Positions 25,485 through 33,301 of a DNA stretch of 37,691 bases are shown here, in pieces. The notes below the pieces were generated by a model, which was given only the letters and a program-made list of their open reading frames with translations, searched no databases and was not told where the DNA came from. How positions within the stretch are numbered: the first letter of the stretch is position 1; the number at the start of each line of letters is the position of its first letter. Origin of the DNA: Bacteroidota bacterium (GTDB lineage: Bacteria; Bacteroidota; Bacteroidia; NS11-12g; UBA955). Location of the stretch: the NCBI GenBank assembly GCA_947451105.1, contig CANFXY010000007.1, positions 1 through 37,691 on the forward strand, read 5' to 3'. A program made the position numbers and the translations under genes.

Positions 25485-25531
25485 ATCCCGTGGCGTGAAT
25501 GTAGCGTAGCGAAATTCTCTGCCACTGGGAT
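25485..25531 (-). repeat. Palindromic element P1, copy D (inverted)
   Basis: Read on the minus strand: stem TCCC-bulged A-GTGGC with GCCAC-GGGA, again with AGAGA after the left arm and TCAC before the right arm. It is in the opposite orientation to copies A-C. Confidence 0.8.
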
Positions 25532-25593
25532 CACCCCTGAGTATTAATCGAAATTTAGAAGTAATCTGTACCCTATACCCTACTCTCCCCCAT

Positions 25594-25609
25594 TGTGACC
25601 ATTATCACA
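25594..25609. promoter_or_regulatory. Crp/Fnr-type binding site upstream of the sulfur operon
   Basis: TGTGACCATTATCACA is a perfect TGTGA-N6-TCACA palindrome, the consensus for Crp/Fnr-superfamily regulators. Its centre is about 42 bp before the transcription start implied by the -7 box at 25631-25638, the classic activator position. Confidence 0.65.
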
Positions 25610-25630
25610 TTTTATTGTTTTGTTTAGCTC

Positions 25631-25638
25631 TAATTTTG
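25631..25638 (+). promoter_or_regulatory. -7 promoter box TAATTTTG for the sulfur operon
   Basis: Exact TAnnTTTG 22 nt before ATG 25661. A TTG -33 element at the right distance is not seen, which fits an activator-dependent promoter. Confidence 0.6.
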
Positions 25639-25660
25639 CAGTATCAAATCAACAAAACAC

Positions 25661-27073
25661 ATGAAATTAGAACAAATTTATACTGGATGTATCGCCCACG
25701 CTGCATACTATTTAGAAAGCAATGGTGAAGCTGCAATCTTCGACCCGCTTAGAGAAGTTCAACCCTATATCGAAAGAGCCAATAAAGACAATGCAAAAAT
25801 CAAATACGTTTTTGAAACGCATTTTCACGCAGACTTTGTCTCTGGTCACCTCGATTTAGCTAAAAAAACAGGGGCGAATATTGTTTATGGTCCGACTGCC
25901 AAACCAGGTTTTGATGCAGTAGTGGCCGAAGACAATCAGATTTTTAATGTAGGAAATTACCAAGTAAAAGTTTTACATACACCAGGTCATACCATGGAAA
26001 GTACTTGCTATTTAATTATTGATGAAAATGGCAAAGAGCACGGACTTATTTCGGGCGACACATTGTTTATTGGTGATGTGGGTCGTCCAGATCTTGCCCA
26101 ACATGTCATAGCAGAACTAACAAGTGAAAAACTAGCCGCCCATTTATACGATTCTTTACGCAATAAAATCATGCCATTGGCAGATGATATCATCATTTAC
26201 CCCAACCACGGTGCAGGCAGTGCTTGTGGCAAAAACATGAGTAAGGAAACCACTGATACTTTGGGACACCAAAAACAAGTGAACTATGCATTAAGAGCGG
26301 ATATGAGCAAAGAAGAATTCATGGACGAATTACTCGATGGGCTAACCACGCCACCGTCCTATTTTCCTAAAAACGTTCTGATGAATATTCGCGGTTATGA
26401 GAGCTTTGATGACATCATGGACCGTGGCATGCAACAATTGAATCCAGATGAATTTGAAGCCGTCGCTAATGAAACAGAAGCGCTTATTTTAGATACGCGT
26501 GAAGCCAATGATTTTGCTAAAGGATTTATTCCAAATTCAATCAACATCGGCATTGATGGCAATTTTGCGCCTTGGGTTGGGGCTTTAATTCCTGACATCA
26601 AACAAGAAATACTAATCGTTGCCGATAAAGGCCGTGAAAAAGAAGTCATCACCCGTTTAGCCCGTGTGGGATACGACCACCCAATTGCCTATCTAGATGG
26701 TGGTTTTGAGGCATGGAAAAACGAAGGGAAAGAATTTGATTCTGTAAAAAGAATTACCGCGGAAACTTTTGAAAGCATTCTGCCTGAGAACCCAATTGTT
26801 ATTGATGTTAGGAATGCAAATGAATATAACGCCGACCATGTTAAGGATGCCATCAACATTCCTCTCGATTATATAAACGAGCACCTCGCTGAATTCCCGA
26901 AAGACAAACCGTTTGTTATGCATTGCGCAGGTGGCTACAGAAGTATGGTGGCTGCCTCTATTCTAAAATCAAGAGGATGGAATAACTTTGTGGATGTTGA
27001 ATCTGGATTTTCAGGCATCTCAAAAACTTCAGTTCCTGTAATTTCAAATGCTTGCCAAAAATCAAAAAACTAA
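25661..27073 (+). CDS. Persulfide dioxygenase-like MBL-fold/double-rhodanese protein
   Basis: 470 residues. An N-terminal metallo-beta-lactamase domain (1-250) has H54-x-H56-x-D58 and H63, H110 in T-P-G-H, D133 in S-G-D-T and H183 in N-H-G, the ETHE1/Blh pattern with one catalytic iron. Two rhodanese domains follow: the first (about 264-355) has no cysteine in its active-site loop (A-D-K-G-R-E), the second (about 367-455) has Cys422 in H-C-A-G-G-Y-R-S. Such proteins oxidise glutathione or other persulfides to sulfite, or move sulfane sulfur. It is first in a four-gene operon with a HMA protein, rhodanese and thioredoxin, under a Crp/Fnr-type site. Confidence 0.9.
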   Translation: MKLEQIYTGCIAHAAYYLESNGEAAIFDPLREVQPYIERANKDNAKIKYVFETHFHADFVSGHLDLAKKTGANIVYGPTAKPGFDAVVAEDNQIFNVGNYQVKVLHTPGHTMESTCYLIIDENGKEHGLISGDTLFIGDVGRPDLAQHVIAELTSEKLAAHLYDSLRNKIMPLADDIIIYPNHGAGSACGKNMSKETTDTLGHQKQVNYALRADMSKEEFMDELLDGLTTPPSYFPKNVLMNIRGYESFDDIMDRGMQQLNPDEFEAVANETEALILDTREANDFAKGFIPNSINIGIDGNFAPWVGALIPDIKQEILIVADKGREKEVITRLARVGYDHPIAYLDGGFEAWKNEGKEFDSVKRITAETFESILPENPIVIDVRNANEYNADHVKDAINIPLDYINEHLAEFPKDKPFVMHCAGGYRSMVAASILKSRGWNNFVDVESGFSGISKTSVPVISNACQKSKN

Positions 27074-27074
27074 T

Positions 27075-27371
27075 ATGGAAACAACAATATTAAACACAGA
27101 AAAAACCAAGAGCACCTTTATCGTTGCCAACCTTAAATGCAGCGGATGCGCTAAAACCATTCACAATAAAATTAGTGAATTAGAAGGTGTAGATGAAGTA
27201 AAAGTAGATGTTGAAAATGCACGTATTGACATTCAGCATAATGCTACTATTGACCGACATACATTCAGCGAAAAACTTACCAAAATTGGTTACCCTGAAA
27301 TTGGTGATGACAACAACTTACTAACCCAAATGAAAAGTTATGCCAGTTGCATGGTAGGTAAAATCAGTTAG
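27075..27371 (+). CDS. HMA (heavy-metal-associated) domain protein in the sulfur operon
   Basis: 98 residues with a ferredoxin-like HMA fold: C22-S-G-C25 in the first loop (LKCSGCAKTIHNKI), then VDEVKVDVENARIDI and KLTKIGYPEI. HMA proteins bind Cu+ or other soft metals through the C-x2-C pair. A third Cys (Cys92 in Y-A-S-C-M-V) near the C-terminus is unusual. The ATG at 27075 follows the stop of the persulfide dioxygenase gene by one base; a longer frame from 27048 would lie inside that gene. Its place between two sulfur-transfer proteins raises the possibility of a sulfane-sulfur or copper-thiolate role instead of plain metal transport. Confidence 0.85.
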   Translation: METTILNTEKTKSTFIVANLKCSGCAKTIHNKISELEGVDEVKVDVENARIDIQHNATIDRHTFSEKLTKIGYPEIGDDNNLLTQMKSYASCMVGKIS

Positions 27372-27376
27372 AAAAT

Positions 27377-27670
27377 ATGCAGAAATACAATCTAGAAAAT
27401 TTAATAAAAGAAAACATAGGAACAGTGGTTGATGTTCGAACGCCCAATGAATTCATGGGTGCGCATGTCCTCAATTCGATCAACATCCCCTTGAACAATC
27501 TGCCCTCTGATATGGATAAGATAAAAAATCTCCCAAGTCCCGTAATTCTTTGCTGTGCCTCAGGTGCAAGAAGTGCTCAAGCCGAACAATACCTTAAATT
27601 GTTTGGCGTAGATTGCATCAATGCTGGGTCGTGGACCAATGTCAATTTTTACAAAAACAGCTTTGCCTAA
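27377..27670 (+). CDS. Single-domain rhodanese (sulfurtransferase)
   Basis: 97 residues, a one-domain rhodanese: VVDVRTPNEFMGAHVLNSINIPL (in parts), and the active-site loop C59-C60-A-S-G-A-R-S. Cys60 is the expected persulfide carrier; Cys59 next to it is an extra thiol. It moves sulfane sulfur between donors and acceptors. It starts 5 nt after the HMA gene, so it is part of the same operon. Similar small rhodaneses (PspE/GlpE-like) occur in periplasm or cytoplasm; no signal peptide here, so cytoplasm. Confidence 0.9.
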   Translation: MQKYNLENLIKENIGTVVDVRTPNEFMGAHVLNSINIPLNNLPSDMDKIKNLPSPVILCCASGARSAQAEQYLKLFGVDCINAGSWTNVNFYKNSFA

Positions 27671-27713
27671 AACACTATTTATATAAACAAATTAAAATAT
27701 AGAAAATTTCAAT

Positions 27714-28010
27714 ATGAGCAATTTCAATGACATTATACAAAGCGAAACGCCCGTACTGGTTGACTTCTTTGCTGAATGGTGCGGACCCTGCAAAATGATG
27801 AAATTAATTTTAGAAGACTTAAAATCTAAGATGGGAGAAAATGTACGCATTATAAAAATCGATGTAGACAAAAACCCCGCAATTGCAGCGCAATACCGTA
27901 TACAGGGTGTTCCAACCTTAATGGTATTCAAACAAGGGCAATCGAAGTGGAGACAAAGTGGGGTTCTAAGTGCAGCTGAGTTGCAGAAAGTTATTGCGGG
28001 TCTGAATTAA
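27714..28010 (+). CDS. Thioredoxin
   Basis: 98 residues with the W22-C23-G-P-C26 active site, D18-type buried acid in VLVDFFAEW and the cis-Pro in G-V-P-T. No signal peptide, so a cytoplasmic thiol-disulfide reductase. Last gene of the sulfur operon, 43 bp after the rhodanese gene. It could reduce the persulfide or disulfide forms of the rhodanese and HMA proteins. Its end overlaps the convergent PEBP gene by 4 bp. Not named trxA because it looks like a specialised paralogue. Confidence 0.93.
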   Translation: MSNFNDIIQSETPVLVDFFAEWCGPCKMMKLILEDLKSKMGENVRIIKIDVDKNPAIAAQYRIQGVPTLMVFKQGQSKWRQSGVLSAAELQKVIAGLN

Positions 28011-28582
28011 CGTTTGAACACGCCGATTAGCTCAGCACTATCCATAATATTCCCCAACATTGCTGCGCGTATTTGTGCCACTGTTGCTGCGCGTCCTATT
28101 CCCAATTCTTTACGATTCATTGCATACAACTTAAACCTATAATGATGGGCACTACCTGGCGGGGGACAAGGCCCTCCGTAGGTGGTATCGCCAAAACTGT
28201 TAATCCCTCTTTTAACGATTGAAGGGAATATACCAATGCGGTCAACGCCCTCTTTAATTTCTCGCATAGATTCTGGAATGTCATATAAGACCCAATGGTT
28301 CCAAATATAACCAGCTACCGGAATGGCATCTGGGTCATCCATGATTATGACATAACTTCTTGCTCTTTGATCTCCTGGCCCTCCACCTGATGGAGACCAA
28401 CTTAATTGAGGATGGAATTGCTGAGAACTTCCACATGAATACTTAAAAGGTATAGTGTCATCAAATGAATTGCTCCATAAATAATAATTCAATGGACCAT
28501 CAATTAATTTTCCTGTTCTGCAATTTGCTAATAAGAACAAGCCTATCAAACAACTAAATAAAATAAGTAGTTTACGCTTCAT
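28007..28582 (-). CDS. YbhB/YbcL-family (PEBP-like) lipoprotein
   Basis: 191 residues. The N-terminus is a lipoprotein signal with the lipobox L-L-A-N-C (Cys21). The mature part is a phosphatidylethanolamine-binding-protein fold: SFDDTIPFKYSCGSSQQFHPQLSWS (in parts), IMDDPDA, NHWVLYDIP and YGGPCPPPGSAHHYRFKLYA. Bacterial members of this family have no settled function. Last gene of the minus-strand operon that starts with rsmA; 9 bp separate it from the CapA-like gene. Confidence 0.9.
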   Translation of the reverse strand: MKRKLLILFSCLIGLFLLANCRTGKLIDGPLNYYLWSNSFDDTIPFKYSCGSSQQFHPQLSWSPSGGGPGDQRARSYVIIMDDPDAIPVAGYIWNHWVLYDIPESMREIKEGVDRIGIFPSIVKRGINSFGDTTYGGPCPPPGSAHHYRFKLYAMNRKELGIGRAATVAQIRAAMLGNIMDSAELIGVFKR

Positions 28583-28591
28583 ATCTTTTAA

Positions 28592-29863
28592 TTAAGAAAC
28601 ACAAATATCATATAAAACTTTCATATCCTTCAATTCACTTGTCATCTTTGCTTTTTCTAAATATTCTTTGGCGTACACCAAACGCAGATGCTTATTTTCT
28701 CTTAACATCAGCAAGGGTTTTACTATAGGATTAAACACCAAATCGCCACTGGCATTTTTCCCTATTTCTAATTTTACAAAGGCTGTTACATGGCACCAAG
28801 TATAAATATCATAGGCAATAAAATCACCCAAACTATAAATGGCAAAACCTTGCTTTTCTTTTCCAGTATTGGGATCTTTAAATGTATACGAGCGCCAAGG
28901 TTGCATGTTGTGAGGATGCCCTCCAGCAATCACATCTACCCCACAAGTCTCAAATATCTTTTGGAACAAATTAACCGTAACTTCAGATGGATAAACCTGG
29001 TAGGCATTGCCTGCATGAACGGAACAAATAATAAATTCAGCACCAGCATTTCTGCAATCTTTTACCTGTTGCTCAATCATATCAATAGAACAATCTATGG
29101 TATTCAATGGCAAATGATTCACTCTCCATTCCTCCCCTTTTTCGGGTAAAAATTGATTCAAGGAATAGGTAAAAGCAACAAACCCGATTTTTATTCCATT
29201 GACTTCCAAGATTTCAAAATCTTTATCCTCTTTTTGAGATTTAGCCCCTACTGATTTAATGTTCTTTTTATTTAAAAACGCTATCGTTTTATTTATTCCC
29301 TCAATGCCTTGATCCAATGTGTGGTTGTTGGCTATACTTAAGACATCAAAGCCTCTGTATTTACCCTGACCATTAAAAATCTCAAATGTTTTTTCATCGG
29401 TATTGAAATGCATGTCATACAACATCACTTCGGGCACAAAATTGTTTTTAAGCCCCTCGTGCAAGGGTGTCTCCAAATTGGCAAAAACCACATCGCTGCC
29501 AAAAAATTCAGGACCGACCTCATCCCATAGGTTTTGTGTAAATTCCTCATGTATCATTTCGTAAGGCATTAAATCGCCGCCAATAGAAACTGTGACCAAA
29601 GGTTCTACAATTTGATTCTCAAGAACTGGTTTTTCTTTGAAATGTTTTTGCACTTCAATACTGTCCGCCAACAGTGGAGATTTGAAATAGTACTTATAGG
29701 CAAAATAGACAATATCCTTAAAACCCATAGTCCTAGGATTCTCTTCAAAAACTCTTGCCCTTAGCCATTTTTTACCTTTGATTAGGTGAAGCGGTAAACA
29801 TAATAACTGAATAATGTAGCAGAGAATAATGCCCTTGATGGTATGTGGTCTAACAGCCCTCAT
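28592..29863 (-). CDS. CapA-family poly-gamma-glutamate-synthesis-like phosphoesterase
   Basis: 423 residues. An N-terminal hydrophobic segment (about 9-28) may anchor the protein. The CapA (PGA_cap) metallophosphatase-like domain runs from about 85: V-S-I-G-G-D-L-M-P, F-A-N-L-E-T-P-L, S-I-A-N-N-H-T-L-D-Q-G, C-S-V-H-A-G-N and I-A-G-G-H-P-H-N-M-Q-P supply the metal ligands. In Bacillus CapA takes part in poly-gamma-glutamate capsule formation; no CapB/CapC is here, so the substrate is unknown. Located between mgtE and the PEBP lipoprotein gene with gaps of 9 bp each side. Confidence 0.9.
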   Translation of the reverse strand: MRAVRPHTIKGIILCYIIQLLCLPLHLIKGKKWLRARVFEENPRTMGFKDIVYFAYKYYFKSPLLADSIEVQKHFKEKPVLENQIVEPLVTVSIGGDLMPYEMIHEEFTQNLWDEVGPEFFGSDVVFANLETPLHEGLKNNFVPEVMLYDMHFNTDEKTFEIFNGQGKYRGFDVLSIANNHTLDQGIEGINKTIAFLNKKNIKSVGAKSQKEDKDFEILEVNGIKIGFVAFTYSLNQFLPEKGEEWRVNHLPLNTIDCSIDMIEQQVKDCRNAGAEFIICSVHAGNAYQVYPSEVTVNLFQKIFETCGVDVIAGGHPHNMQPWRSYTFKDPNTGKEKQGFAIYSLGDFIAYDIYTWCHVTAFVKLEIGKNASGDLVFNPIVKPLLMLRENKHLRLVYAKEYLEKAKMTSELKDMKVLYDICVS

Positions 29864-29872
29864 AACTGAAAA

Positions 29873-31231
29873 CTATGCGCCTAATAAAAGTCTACCTAAT
29901 GAGAAATAAACCGTTAACCCAATGATGTCATTTATTGTCGTAACAAAAGGGCCTGTAGCTAATGCAGGATCGATATTGAATTTTTCTAAAATGAGTGGTG
30001 TAACTGTACCTAATAAAGAGGCAAAAATTATCACTGTGATCAACGCAATGCTAACAACGATACTCAAATCATATCCATGTCCAATAATTAAATTAAACAT
30101 CAACAGCAAAGCTGAACAAACCAAGCCATTGATTAAAGATACGGTAAACTCCTTAGCCAACTTAGGCATTATGTTTTTACTTTTTAAAGTATTATTGGCC
30201 AAACCTTGAACAATGATTGCAGATGATTGTACTCCGGCATTTCCACCCATCGCAGCTACCACTGGCATAAAAAAGGCCATTTGTGGCAAGTTAGAAATGT
30301 CTGTTTCAAAATTGGAAACCAACATTGAGCTTCCCAATCCTCCCATTAATCCAACCATTAACCAAGGCAAACGCGCTTTAGACAAAATCAAAACTTTGTC
30401 CTCACTCACAACACTGTCGCTCAAACCCGCCTGCAATTGGAAATCCTTATCAGCTTCTTCTTTGATGAAATCTACCACGTCATCGATGGTAATCCTACCA
30501 ATTAATCGGTTCATACTATCAATTACAGGAATGGTAATCAAATCGTATTTATTCATCAAACGGGCAACCTCTTCACCTGTTGCATAGGCATTAACGGCAA
30601 TAAACTCTGTATTGGTTATTTCTATAACCGAGGTATGTGCTTTCGACAAAACGATGTCTTTCAAAGACACCACACCTTTTAATATATTTTTATCGTCCAC
30701 CACATAAACTGCATGGACTGATTCAACTTCTTCTGCTTGTAAACGAATTTCTTCAATACACTGACTAACCGTCCAATTGTGTTTGACTTGAACCAACTCT
30801 TTCGCCATCAAACCACCCGCAACATCATCATCATAATGCAACATGGCCGCCAAATTCTTTGCATAGTCCTGATCGTCCAAATAAGACAATACCTCTTCAG
30901 CTTTTCTGGTAGGCAATAGGTTTAGAATATCCACCGAGTCATCCGAGTCCAAATATGAAACCACATCATCTGCAATTTCTTTGGCATCATAACCCTTGAA
31001 AAAACGCTCTTGCAATTCTTCATCCAAGGAACGAATAATTTCAACTGCATCTTCTTGCCCAACAACTTTAATAATGAATTTGGCCTCATCCAATTCAATG
31101 TCCCAAAAAATATCGGCAATATCTTCAGGACGGTAGGCCTCAAGCAACAAACGCACAGCCTCTGCCTCCTGATTTTCAATCAGTGGCTGAATCTGTAACA
31201 GCAGTTGCTTTTCTGAAACCTGTGTGCTCAT
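29873..31231 (-). CDS. mgtE: Magnesium transporter MgtE
   Basis: 452 residues, the standard length. An acidic N domain of superhelical repeats (1-130, with repeated A-E/D-I-A-D-x motifs), a CBS pair (about 135-255) and a C-terminal membrane domain of five spans (about 285-452; GGLGSSMLVSNFE, MPVVAAMGGNAGVQSSAII, the ion pore region with G-G-N-A-G). It imports Mg2+ and is gated by cytoplasmic Mg2+ through the N and CBS domains. Its ATG overlaps the rsmA stop (ATGA), so the two are translationally coupled. Confidence 0.95.
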   Translation of the reverse strand: MSTQVSEKQLLLQIQPLIENQEAEAVRLLLEAYRPEDIADIFWDIELDEAKFIIKVVGQEDAVEIIRSLDEELQERFFKGYDAKEIADDVVSYLDSDDSVDILNLLPTRKAEEVLSYLDDQDYAKNLAAMLHYDDDVAGGLMAKELVQVKHNWTVSQCIEEIRLQAEEVESVHAVYVVDDKNILKGVVSLKDIVLSKAHTSVIEITNTEFIAVNAYATGEEVARLMNKYDLITIPVIDSMNRLIGRITIDDVVDFIKEEADKDFQLQAGLSDSVVSEDKVLILSKARLPWLMVGLMGGLGSSMLVSNFETDISNLPQMAFFMPVVAAMGGNAGVQSSAIIVQGLANNTLKSKNIMPKLAKEFTVSLINGLVCSALLLMFNLIIGHGYDLSIVVSIALITVIIFASLLGTVTPLILEKFNIDPALATGPFVTTINDIIGLTVYFSLGRLLLGA

Positions 31232-32001
31232 TGCGATTGTTCTAAAAACTGAGTAAGTTTAATAAAGTCATGGTGACTTAATTGTTCCGCCCGCAATTTA
31301 GCAAATTCATGACTTTCTTGCAGATTAAATTTATGTAAAGCGTTTCTCAGTGTTTTTCGCCTTTGGTTAAAAGCCGTTTTTACCACATCAAAAAACAAAG
31401 TACGTGAGCATGGCAATACATACCCATCGATTCTGGTCGCTTTGATTACCCCAGTTTGCACTTTAGGTGGCGGCGTAAACAGTTCTGGCCCGACCGTAAA
31501 CTCATAAGACGTTTTATAATACGTATTTAAAAAAACACTTAAAATACCATAGGTCTTTGAACCAGGACCAGCCACTAAACGCTCGGCTACCTCCTTTTGA
31601 AACATACCCCCAAAGCCTTTCACTTTTGAAATATTATCAAGCACTTTAAATACAATTTGAGAACTAATGTTGTATGGAAAGTTACCTAATATTAAAACAT
31701 CATCAGGGAAAAACATACCATCGTTTCGGCTATCCAAAAAGTCCCCTTCCATTAGCTTCAAACCTTTAGGAACAAAATTTTCTTTAAGAAAGGCCACCGA
31801 CTCTCTGTCCAATTCTATGGCCCGAATTTCTTTAAAATTCTCCATTAGATACTGGGTTAAAACACCTGTTCCAGGACCAATCTCCAATACAGGCAAATCT
31901 ATCCCATCTCCTTTAAACATAGAAGCAACCTTCTCTGCTATACTGACGTCATTAAGAAAATGCTGTCCAAGATGTTTCTTTGGTTTTACAAAATGTTTCA
32001 A
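31228..32001 (-). CDS. rsmA: 16S rRNA dimethyladenosine transferase (TTG start)
   Basis: 257 residues. RsmA/KsgA dimethylates two adjacent adenines near the 3' end of 16S rRNA. The N-terminal K-K-H-L-G-Q-H-F-L (9-17), SAM site L-E-I-G-P-G-T-G-V-L-T and catalytic N-F-P-Y-N-I-S-S are all present, and the C-terminal domain is complete. The only start that keeps the N-terminal motif is TTG at 32001: no ATG lies upstream in frame before a stop, and the next internal ATG would delete the motif. An exact -7 box lies 5 nt upstream, so the message would be nearly leaderless. Confidence 0.94.
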   Translation of the reverse strand: MKHFVKPKKHLGQHFLNDVSIAEKVASMFKGDGIDLPVLEIGPGTGVLTQYLMENFKEIRAIELDRESVAFLKENFVPKGLKLMEGDFLDSRNDGMFFPDDVLILGNFPYNISSQIVFKVLDNISKVKGFGGMFQKEVAERLVAGPGSKTYGILSVFLNTYYKTSYEFTVGPELFTPPPKVQTGVIKATRIDGYVLPCSRTLFFDVVKTAFNQRRKTLRNALHKFNLQESHEFAKLRAEQLSHHDFIKLTQFLEQSQ

Positions 32002-32006
32002 CGCTT

Positions 32007-32014
32007 CAAATCTA
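32007..32014 (-). promoter_or_regulatory. -7 promoter box TAGATTTG for the rsmA operon
   Basis: Exact TAnnTTTG on the minus strand ending 5 nt before the TTG start of rsmA. It supports both the start choice and a nearly leaderless message. Confidence 0.55.
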
Positions 32015-32117
32015 CAGCCATTTTTTGGATAAGCCTAAACCCCAAATACAATATCTGATAAATTAGTAATTATTGGTACAGTTTTTGAAATAGTTTTAAA
32101 AATCAAATAGAAATAAC

Positions 32118-32714
32118 ATGAAAAAAATAATACTCAGCTCATTTTTAGCCTTGGCAATTTTGCCAATGTTTGCGCAGGATTTGCCAGGCACAGTGCCACA
32201 AGTTGCTCCTGCTGTTACAATGAATCCAGAATTCATTCAATTTAAAGTTACCTCTCACGATTTTGGCAATGTTAAACAAAACATCCCTGTTAGTTACACC
32301 TTCGAATTCAAAAATGTAGGAACTAAAGACATCACCTTGATAAATGTTCAAGCTTCATGTGGTTGCACAACCCCAAATTGGAAAGGCGGCATCTACAAAC
32401 CAGGAGAAACAGCACAAATCACTGCGACTTTCAATGCTGCAAGTGAAGGATACTTTCAAAAAAATGTAACCGTTACAACTTCAGAAGGTGTTAACTCATT
32501 AACAATTACTGGCATGGTTCTAGTACCTGCAGCCTTTGACGATTGGAAAATCAAACAAGATTCGATTGACCTTGCAAAAGCTAAATTAGAAAAAGGAGAA
32601 GGCAAACATGCTGAAAAGAAATCAGGCAAATCTTCTAAAGAAAAAGAAGAGCAAAAATCGAAAGACGCCGACAAACCAAAAAGCAAAAAATCCAAAGACA
32701 AAAAAAGTTCTTAA
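32118..32714 (+). CDS. Exported DUF1573 protein 1 (with Lys-rich tail)
   Basis: 198 residues. Signal peptide 1-19 (LALAILPMFA|QD). One DUF1573 domain (about 40-140) with the hallmark H-D-F-G-N-V near the start and A-S-C-G-C-T-T-P-N-W in the middle, ending in an Ig-like strand pattern (ITGMVLVP). The last 45 residues are a Lys/Glu/Ser low-complexity tail (KSGKSSKEKEEQKSKDADK), unusual for this family; a basic tail in the periplasm could bind a negatively charged surface. First of four tandem paralogues. Function of DUF1573 is unknown. Confidence 0.88.
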   Translation: MKKIILSSFLALAILPMFAQDLPGTVPQVAPAVTMNPEFIQFKVTSHDFGNVKQNIPVSYTFEFKNVGTKDITLINVQASCGCTTPNWKGGIYKPGETAQITATFNAASEGYFQKNVTVTTSEGVNSLTITGMVLVPAAFDDWKIKQDSIDLAKAKLEKGEGKHAEKKSGKSSKEKEEQKSKDADKPKSKKSKDKKSS

Positions 32715-32733
32715 TTAAACCCGAATATACAAC

Positions 32734-33237
32734 ATGAAAAAAATCGCAATCCTAAGCCTTTCGGCTCTATTAGTTATTGGAATTTCAGCGTTTCAAGCGC
32801 CTAAGAAACCTAAAAAAGCAGTTAAAGCTGTTAAAAAAGAAACCCCTCAAGCAAAAGTTGTTTTATCAGACAAAGTTTACGACGTTAAATTTGATAGAAC
32901 CTTCCACGATTTCGGTAAAGCTACAGAAGGCGAACAAGTAGAAACAATATTTGTAATCACCAATGTAGGCAAAGAGCCTGTAATCATTAAAAGCCACGAA
33001 GTTCAATGCGGTTGCACAACCCCTTCATATTCTTTGGAACCAATTATGCCAGGTAAAAGCAGCAACATTAAAGTTGGCTTTAACACCAATGGCAAAATGG
33101 GCATCAACGACAAAACAGTTAAAATCATCACCAACGGTGGCACACACGAATTAAAATTCAAATGTGAAGTAACTGCTAAACCAAATGTTGACCCAATTGA
33201 CCCAGCAGGAAGTGCAGTTAAATTGAAAACCAACTAA
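32734..33237 (+). CDS. Exported DUF1573 protein 2
   Basis: 167 residues. Signal peptide 1-19 (LVIGISAFQA), then a Lys-rich linker (PKKPKKAVKAVKKE) and a DUF1573 domain with F-H-D-F-G-K-A and E-V-Q-C-G-C-T-T-P-S-Y. It follows paralogue 1 by 19 bp without a terminator, so they share a transcript. A terminator hairpin follows (33258-33296). Confidence 0.88.
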   Translation: MKKIAILSLSALLVIGISAFQAPKKPKKAVKAVKKETPQAKVVLSDKVYDVKFDRTFHDFGKATEGEQVETIFVITNVGKEPVIIKSHEVQCGCTTPSYSLEPIMPGKSSNIKVGFNTNGKMGINDKTVKIITNGGTHELKFKCEVTAKPNVDPIDPAGSAVKLKTN

Positions 33238-33257
33238 GACCTTTCATTTTTAATTAT

Positions 33258-33296
33258 AAGCGTTGTATTGTCTCAAAAGCATACAACGCTTTTTTT
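33258..33296 (+). terminator. Intrinsic terminator after DUF1573 gene 2
   Basis: 11-bp perfect stem AAGCGTTGTAT/ATACAACGCTT with a 12-nt loop, followed by a run of seven T. It ends 6 bp before the ATG of DUF1573 gene 3, so that gene either depends on read-through or has a promoter I cannot see. Confidence 0.85.
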
Positions 33297-33301
33297 ATAC
33301 C

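Larger units (their letters stand above)
25035..25660. other. 626-bp gene-free region packed with palindromic and heptamer repeats
   Basis: No gene is supported here. It contains four copies of a palindromic element (A-D), a second palindromic element (E, plus a relative nested in copy B), two tracts of degenerate heptamers, then the Crp/Fnr-type box and promoter of the sulfur operon. An 83-codon frame at 25099-25350 runs across the repeats and has no protein-like composition. Confidence 0.85.

Noticed and set aside
25047-25531. Possible CRISPR array
   Set aside because: The copies differ in stem sequence, spacing is irregular, one is inverted and there are no cas genes; this is not a CRISPR.
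27048-27074. Earlier start for the HMA protein
   Set aside because: It overlaps the end of the persulfide dioxygenase gene; ATG 27075 has the usual 1-nt gap and no loss of domain.
31667-32032. 121-codon plus-strand frame
   Set aside because: Antisense to the N-terminal half of rsmA and crosses its promoter box; no independent support.
33263-33301. TTG start for DUF1573 protein 3
   Set aside because: It falls inside the terminator hairpin; ATG 33302 directly yields a signal peptide.
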